From: Fibrobacter sp. UBA1765
GTDB taxonomy: Bacteria; Fibrobacterota; Fibrobacteria; Fibrobacterales; Fibrobacteraceae
Reading direction: 5' to 3'
Assembly (NCBI GenBank): GCA_002314675.1
Contig: DCGZ01000184.1
Span: 1-18,363 of the forward strand
Length of the DNA stretch: 18,363 bases
Both the position numbers and the translations under genes were made by a program. Positions within the stretch are counted from its first letter, which is position 1; each line of letters starts with the position of its first letter. Positions 13,910 through 18,363 of the stretch are shown here, piece by piece. The notes under the pieces are model-generated. The model saw nothing but the letters and a program-made list of their open reading frames with translations, did no database searches and was not told where the DNA came from.

Positions 13910-14830
13910 ATGGATTGTGTACGGGCAAAGATTTTTGTTGCTGGTTCGACTAAGTCTAAGTCGATCCGCATACCAGTAGCGCTCTTTGGGGTGTTCCGCT
14001 GGGCTCGTCGTATTGTTTGCCTGGGCTTGATTCTTCTTTTATTGCAGGTCGGTACTTTCTTTGGTTACAACCATTTTTTGCAGAAGGCAACCCAGCAGCA
14101 CGAAAACCTGCGTGAAAAGCTTGCCGAACTTTCTGTTGAAAGTAATCGCCTGAACGACAAAATGGTTTATTATTTTGAACAGGAAGATTTGCTCCATACA
14201 AAGGCCGGTCTCCCGGTAATGGATCACTCCGTTCGTGAACTTGGCACGGGTGGCGAAGTTTTGCCAGAAGACCTTTTCTTGCGTTCTGTTTCCCAGTCGG
14301 CTGCCCTGATTGCAGAAATTCGTGAATCCACGGAACGTCTGGAAAACAAGATTGCCTTAAACCAGTCTTCCTTTATGTCGCTCGACAATTATATCGATCG
14401 CCAGCAAAAGAACTATCGTAATATTCCGTCAATTGCTCCAGCGAAGGGCCGTTATGCATCTGCCTTTGGTCATCGTGTACATCCGGTAACAGGCCAGATT
14501 GGCAAAATGCATTATGGCGTGGATATTTCTAACGATCCTTGGACTCCTATCTATGCCGCTGCAGATGGTGTAGTCCAGACCGCTCAGTTGAGTTCTTCTT
14601 TTGGTAACTATGTCGTGTTGAACCATGGAAATGGTTTCTTGACCAAGTATGGCCACATGACACGCTACATCGTTCGTCCGGGCCAGTATGTAGAGCGTTA
14701 CCAGGTAATAGGTTATATGGGAAACACAGGCCTTTCGGCAGGTCCGCATCTTCATTATGAAGTATGGCTGAATGGCGATGCTGTGAATCCGCTTGCTTAT
14801 ATTCTCCCTAACGATCACGCTATCGAGTAA
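13910..14830 (+). CDS. M23 (LytM/NlpD-type) peptidoglycan endopeptidase, membrane-anchored
   Basis: 306 aa. A basic cytoplasmic N-terminus precedes one membrane helix (about 35-52). A coiled coil (about 55-85) and a helical linker (about 120-170) follow, then a C-terminal LytM domain (about 176-300). Zinc and catalytic residues are intact: H201 and D205 in MHYGVDIS, H249 in KYGHM, and H280/H282 in GPHLHYEVW; RVHPVTG also fits. So it should be an active endopeptidase that cuts peptidoglycan cross-bridges in the periplasm during growth or division. The coiled-coil plus LytM layout is like DipM/EnvC/MepM-type proteins, whose activity is usually controlled by partners bound through the coil. The gap to the next gene is 54 nt and holds no clear terminator. 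Confidence 0.92.
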   Translation: MDCVRAKIFVAGSTKSKSIRIPVALFGVFRWARRIVCLGLILLLLQVGTFFGYNHFLQKATQQHENLREKLAELSVESNRLNDKMVYYFEQEDLLHTKAGLPVMDHSVRELGTGGEVLPEDLFLRSVSQSAALIAEIRESTERLENKIALNQSSFMSLDNYIDRQQKNYRNIPSIAPAKGRYASAFGHRVHPVTGQIGKMHYGVDISNDPWTPIYAAADGVVQTAQLSSSFGNYVVLNHGNGFLTKYGHMTRYIVRPGQYVERYQVIGYMGNTGLSAGPHLHYEVWLNGDAVNPLAYILPNDHAIE

Positions 14831-14884
14831 GTGATCCTTTGCTTTTTGCTTGGCTAGGCACAAGCCGGCGAAAGCGTTTTCATT

Positions 14885-16330
14885 ATGACATCTTTTAAGG
14901 GAATCGCTTTTGCGGTTCTGTTTTTCGTTGCGTTTTTATATGCAATTGAGCCAGAATGTCCTAGGTTTGTTGAATTTTTCCCGGATCCTGTAGATACCAC
15001 TGACGATGCTGGCGAGTATGTAGAAATTCGGCTCGCCGATTTGCCGGAAACTCTGTTTGTTCGGCTGGAAGACAAACCAAGAATCACAATTCCGAATACC
15101 TTTGGGAACCGCTTGCTTTTGCATAGGGATTCCTTGGCATGCCCTGAGCAGGATTCTCTTGATTGTCGCAAGTTGGGCGGAACTGCGATCCCAAATTCAA
15201 GGGAAATGTTCTGGACGCTCCAACAGGGGAGCTGCGCCGATACTGTATACTTGCCACAGCCAAAGGCCGGCAAGGTTTTGCAACTAGATGAATTTAACGG
15301 GACTTGGGTTTATGCTGAGCCTACTCCCGGGGTTGCAAACTCCGATTATGAAATGGGTATCGCAGATTGTGGAATCGAACTTGTAAATAGCGCATTTGCA
15401 AGTGGCTTTTTTGAAGTTGCCGTAAAACTTTCAAATTGCGATTCGTCCATTGTATATTATGAAAGCGAAAAGCTTGACCTTGCCGCTCGGCATATTAAGG
15501 ATAGTGTAAAGGTCAATAAGTCTACCATTATAAAAATTGAATCTGATGGCATGCCCGAACGCTTTGTCGCGTTCGTTCCTCCCGATGATGTTTTACGAAA
15601 CGATACGCTAAGGACTTTGCTTGTTTCAAGAAAGGCTCCTCCCTTGAGCTTTACAGAAGTCCATTACTGCCCGGAAGAAGGTTATGAGGAATGGGTGGAA
15701 CTGTATAATAGTTTACCACGTGAACTTGAACTTGGAAATTTTGATTTTTGTGGACGAGGCAAATTGTATGCAGACTCGGTTTCATTGCAAGCTTTCGAAA
15801 GTGCGCTCGTAGCAAAGGATACTTCTGCACTTAGGCTTGAAATAGAGTTCAATGAAACGCGGATTCTAAAGGCGAGCTTTGGAGCACTGAAAAATACTGC
15901 CGATACGCTAGCCCTATGTTATGCACACGATACCCTTGATGTCGTTACATTTGGAAAGGAAACTTCGAGCGTTTGCCCCAAGGGCTTTAACCCTAGGACG
16001 GGGCGTAAAGAAAATACCCCGGGATTTCAAAGCCGAGAACTGGCAAGGCATGGTACGGCTCCATTTAATGTGGAGTTCAGTAGCCGTTCTGTTTCACTTT
16101 ATAAGCATGAACCGATTCGTGTTCGGGTCGGAACCAATGGCAATGAAGCCTTGCAAGTGCGATGGGTTCTTGTTTCGGAATCTGGACGGCTTGTGAAGGA
16201 AGATTACGTAGAGGCAAATGATGATACCTGGTTTGTTTTACCGATTCTCTCGGAACAGCCTGGTGTGTATTTTTTCAAGTGTATAGCGGGGCGTTATGAA
16301 AAAAAATATGGCATTGTTTTGCGCCCTTAG
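14885..16330 (+). CDS. Secreted protein with two lamin-tail-like domains
   Basis: 481 aa with a signal peptide (MTSFKGIAFAVLFFVAFLYA, cleavage after 20). Two segments look like lamin-tail (LTD) immunoglobulin-like domains. The first is about 27-155: RFVEFFPDP, GEYVEIRL, NRLLLHRDS, ending TPGVANSDY. The second is about 254-375: LSFTEVHYCPE, YEEWVELYN, ADTLALCYAHDTLDVVTFG, ending NTPGFQSR. Both keep the LTD hallmarks of an opening strand leading to an E-(Y/W)-VE(I/L) strand and a closing TPG. The C-terminal region (about 385-481) is a further beta domain without assignment. LTDs in bacterial exoproteins are thought to mediate surface or polymer attachment. No catalytic domain is seen. It overlaps the following gene by 35 nt, suggesting coupled expression with that envelope protein. 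Confidence 0.75.
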   Translation: MTSFKGIAFAVLFFVAFLYAIEPECPRFVEFFPDPVDTTDDAGEYVEIRLADLPETLFVRLEDKPRITIPNTFGNRLLLHRDSLACPEQDSLDCRKLGGTAIPNSREMFWTLQQGSCADTVYLPQPKAGKVLQLDEFNGTWVYAEPTPGVANSDYEMGIADCGIELVNSAFASGFFEVAVKLSNCDSSIVYYESEKLDLAARHIKDSVKVNKSTIIKIESDGMPERFVAFVPPDDVLRNDTLRTLLVSRKAPPLSFTEVHYCPEEGYEEWVELYNSLPRELELGNFDFCGRGKLYADSVSLQAFESALVAKDTSALRLEIEFNETRILKASFGALKNTADTLALCYAHDTLDVVTFGKETSSVCPKGFNPRTGRKENTPGFQSRELARHGTAPFNVEFSSRSVSLYKHEPIRVRVGTNGNEALQVRWVLVSESGRLVKEDYVEANDDTWFVLPILSEQPGVYFFKCIAGRYEKKYGIVLRP

Positions 16331-17063
16331 AGTTTTTTTTACCGCGGTATTTTGTGCAAACCTAGTTTGTGCAAATGATATTGGTATGTTTTCAAGAACA
16401 AATCCGAATGCTAGTTCGCTGAGTCTTGGCACTCCGGCGCGTGTCCCAAAACCATTGAATATTGGAATCGCAGGCTACAGTGTAGAAGGCGTTTCTGAAT
16501 ATGGAAGGCTTTCTGCAAACACATCGTTCAATGTCAATGATATAAGAATTGGTGCCGTTGTAGAATATACGGCTCTTGATTCTATTTATGACCGTTTGCA
16601 AACTCAATGGGAACTTGCGTATTCGACAATGGCTGTTGGCTTTGGAATGGCCTACAACCTGAATATGGAGCGTCTTTCTGAAATTCAAGACGACAACTGG
16701 GCTACACACAGAATGCTGGTTGGGGCGTATGGCAGATACCCGGAATATTTTATGTACTCAGCCTTGCTGAACATTTCCCTGGATTCATTTCATGCGTCTG
16801 TGTATGACCTGGCTGCATACTGGCTCTTGAATAGCTATACATTGTATATAGAATATGAATGGGAATTGAAACACTCTTTTCTGGTTGGCCAAGAACTTTT
16901 CTTTGGATCCTGGGGTGTGGAATGCGCATACAAATACCCAGGTTCAAGATTGTACCTGGGTATCGCCGTTTGGTTTGAAAATGTGAATGCGTTCGCAGGT
17001 GTTGCTTCCGTTTCGAAAGATTACCAGGGTAGAATCTGGAAAATTGGTTACGGTCGCAATTAA
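16296..17063 (+). CDS. Putative outer-membrane beta-barrel protein (255 aa)
   Basis: I do not recognise the family. A signal peptide is predicted at residues 1-26 (ending NLVCA before NDIGMF). The mature part is rich in aromatic residues with alternating strands (WELAYSTMAVGFGMAYNL, SYTLYIEYEWEL, RLYLGIAVWFENV) and finishes in a short polar segment, as expected for a small outer-membrane barrel. The start at 16296 lies 35 nt inside the LTD gene; an alternative ATG at 16308 shortens the basic N-terminus (MKKN). Translational coupling to the LTD gene suggests the two act together at the cell surface. Its TAA overlaps the stop of the convergent diguanylate cyclase gene. Confidence 0.75.
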   Translation: MKKNMALFCALRVFFTAVFCANLVCANDIGMFSRTNPNASSLSLGTPARVPKPLNIGIAGYSVEGVSEYGRLSANTSFNVNDIRIGAVVEYTALDSIYDRLQTQWELAYSTMAVGFGMAYNLNMERLSEIQDDNWATHRMLVGAYGRYPEYFMYSALLNISLDSFHASVYDLAAYWLLNSYTLYIEYEWELKHSFLVGQELFFGSWGVECAYKYPGSRLYLGIAVWFENVNAFAGVASVSKDYQGRIWKIGYGRN

Positions 17064-18028
17064 GCGAAAACAGCCTTGTTTCGCCCGGAATTCTTTGCCG
17101 TATAGAGAGCGCCGTCGGCTCGGTCTATAATGCTTTGGACTGTATCGCCTGCAGTGCGCATCGTGATACCTATGCTGACGGTAACTTGCAGCATTTGGTT
17201 CGATGCAAGGGCAATTTTCATTTTCTCGATATTTGCACGAATGCGCTCTGCAATCATCAGGGCGTTTTCCTTGGTTGTACCGGGCAGGAACACGGTAAAT
17301 TCTTCGCCACCATAGCGTACAGGCATGTCGGATGGCCTAAGGCTAAAGCTTAGTTCCTGGGCAACCGCTTTTAGAATCTGGTCACCAGCCAGGTGTCCGT
17401 AATTGTCGTTGACATGCTTGAAATGGTCGATGTCTACCATGAATGCGCACAAGTTGAATTTGCCTGCGTTGCTGCGGTTCATTTCGCGTGTGTACATGTC
17501 TTCGAGCCAACGACGGTTGTGAAGTCCCGTAAGGGCATCAACCTTGGATTCTTCTTCGATGCAGCGAATATGGAACTGGTCTTCGCAAACCACCTTGTTG
17601 CTGTGACGAATGCGCTGGCTCAGCATGTGCAAAAAGTTAAGGCACAGGTCGTGGGACGCGTTGATCATTGCCAGGGCGATGTCGGGCGGTATTACAAGAA
17701 TTTTGCTAGGTTGCCTTGCAAAAACGGTTGCGCTTGGTTTTACATTGTCGAAGATAGACATTTCGCCGGCACAATCGCCTGGATTTATATCGTTGCTAAA
17801 AACATTGTCGTTTGTATCAAGCTTAACGCCAAGAAGCCCGGATAGAAGTATAATGAGACGGCGCTCCGCATTATCTGGAGCAATTATGATGTCGCCCTCG
17901 TTTATATTGAGCGTTTTACAGCTTAATAAATACCCTGCGATACTTTCGAAGGAGACGTTCTTGAAAATTTCAAGGGTAAGAAAATCCATTCTAGAAATGG
18001 GAAGTGTTTCTAAATCTTCTTGTTCCAT
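17060..18028 (-). CDS. Diguanylate cyclase with N-terminal cyclic-nucleotide-binding-like domain
   Basis: 322 aa, soluble. Residues about 18-140 read as a CAP_ED/cNMP-binding beta-roll: LNINEGDIIIAPDNAERRLI, then GDCAGEMSIFDNVKPSATVFA, with a helical dimer arm after it. A GGDEF domain follows at about 163-322: DALTGLHNRRWLED, MVDIDHFKHVNDNYGH, and the intact active site RYGGEEF (GGEEF at 240-244). RPSD (231-234) five residues before it is a proper RxxD inhibitory site, so it should make c-di-GMP from GTP with product feedback. The phosphate-binding cassette of the sensor is not canonical, so its ligand is uncertain. The ATG at 18028 is chosen over a TTG at 18052. TATAAAAT on the minus strand about 27 nt upstream could be the promoter. 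Confidence 0.9.
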   Translation of the reverse strand: MEQEDLETLPISRMDFLTLEIFKNVSFESIAGYLLSCKTLNINEGDIIIAPDNAERRLIILLSGLLGVKLDTNDNVFSNDINPGDCAGEMSIFDNVKPSATVFARQPSKILVIPPDIALAMINASHDLCLNFLHMLSQRIRHSNKVVCEDQFHIRCIEEESKVDALTGLHNRRWLEDMYTREMNRSNAGKFNLCAFMVDIDHFKHVNDNYGHLAGDQILKAVAQELSFSLRPSDMPVRYGGEEFTVFLPGTTKENALMIAERIRANIEKMKIALASNQMLQVTVSIGITMRTAGDTVQSIIDRADGALYTAKNSGRNKAVFA

Positions 18029-18146
18029 GTAGATACCGCTGTATTGCTGCAATTTTATATCAAACCATATATAATTAATAAATGTCTAGATAGGAGCTTT
18101 TTTTTGCTTTTTTATAACAAATTAATCGTTTTTTTAATTCCTGTTT

Positions 18147-18175
18147 ATAAAAAAGCCCGAGCTTTATGCTCGGGC
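18147..18175 (-). terminator. Intrinsic terminator of ychF
   Basis: GCCCGAGC (18155-18162) pairs with GCTCGGGC (18168-18175) around a 5-nt loop. Read on the minus strand it is followed by TTTTTTATA. It lies 22 nt past the ychF stop and isolates the diguanylate cyclase gene. The remaining AT-rich DNA (18053-18146) holds only the cyclase promoter region. Confidence 0.9.
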
Positions 18176-18196
18176 CTTGCCTTGTAGTCTTTCTTG

Positions 18197-18363
18197 TTAA
18201 ACGTTAAAGAGGAAGAACATGATGTCGCCGTCCTGTACAAGGTATTCCTTGCCTTCGGTACGAACAAGGCCCTGTTCCTTTGCTGCGTTCCAGGAACCGC
18301 ACTTTACGAAGTCGTCGTAAGCGAGAGTTTCTGCGCGAATGAAGCCGCGTTCAAAGTCGGTGT
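18197..18363 (-). CDS. ychF: Redox-regulated ATPase YchF (OLA1 family), C-terminal end only
   Basis: The window ends inside this minus-strand gene; the last 54 codons and the stop are visible. They encode the TGS-type end TDFERGFIRAETLAYDDF, then AAKEQGLVRTEGKEYLVQDG, finishing DIMFFLFNV, the almost invariant C-terminus of YchF. YchF is an Obg-family protein that prefers ATP, binds ribosomes and is linked to stress responses. The ATPase domain and start are outside the window. Confidence 0.93.
   Translation of the reverse strand, partial: TDFERGFIRAETLAYDDFVKCGSWNAAKEQGLVRTEGKEYLVQDGDIMFFLFNV

Noticed and set aside
14831..14884. Hairpin GCTTG...CAAGC as a terminator after the M23 gene
   Set aside because: The stem is only 5 bp with an 8-nt loop and no T-tract follows.

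Overview
The window looks like chromosomal DNA from the Fibrobacter lineage (Fibrobacterota, FCB superphylum). This is inferred from overall style and not from a database match: moderate GC, an AAA-ATPase-like/PD-(D/E)XK protein, several -10 elements of the form TAnnTT(T) almost touching start codons, and many secreted proteins with Fibrobacter-like signal peptides. Base composition and codon choice look even across the window, and there is no transposase, integrase, tRNA, rRNA or CRISPR array.

Layout. Positions 1-1358 carry the 3' part of an AAA-ATPase-like/PD-(D/E)XK nuclease-fold gene. A convergent small membrane-anchored protein (1438-1938, minus) follows. A run of plus-strand housekeeping genes comes next: ruvX (2135-2545), an acidic receiver-like protein (2753-3181) and tadA (3345-3842), separated by repeat-rich intergenic DNA and hairpin terminators. 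Positions 3953-9667 form one tight six-gene operon: lipoprotein, beta-helix protein, helical cytoplasmic protein, MotA/ExbB-like protein with a long coiled tail, MotB/OmpA-like protein, helical cytoplasmic protein. Then come a PcrA/UvrD helicase (9802-12351), a choice-of-anchor I beta-propeller protein (12385-13896), an M23 peptidase (13910-14830), a lamin-tail-domain secreted protein (14885-16330) and a putative outer-membrane protein (16296-17063). On the minus strand are a cyclic-nucleotide-binding-fold/GGDEF diguanylate cyclase (17060-18028) and the 3' end of ychF (18197-18363).

The centrepiece is the operon at 5466-9667. Its gene order, protein sizes and several recognisable motifs match the four-gene layout DUF3348 - DUF802/MotA-like - OmpA/MotB-like - DUF2894 that I recall as type III Zorya (ZorF-ZorA-ZorB-ZorG). 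The ZorA-like protein has four membrane segments and a tail of about 430 residues. The ZorB-like protein has the single membrane-embedded Asp and a peptidoglycan-binding OmpA domain. The last gene ends with a segment resembling the DUF2894 C-terminus. Unlike the usual arrangement, two envelope proteins (a lipoprotein and a beta-helix protein) are coupled in front of it. The operon could be a diverged Zorya-type anti-phage motor or a lineage-specific envelope motor built from the same parts; the sequence alone does not decide.

Three non-coding features stand out. An intrinsic terminator after pcrA contains the next gene's start codon inside its stem. The ruvX 3' end is duplicated 154 bp downstream around a small inverted-repeat element. 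Six plus-strand genes have a -10-like element only 6-10 nt before the ATG, suggesting leaderless or very short-leader transcripts.
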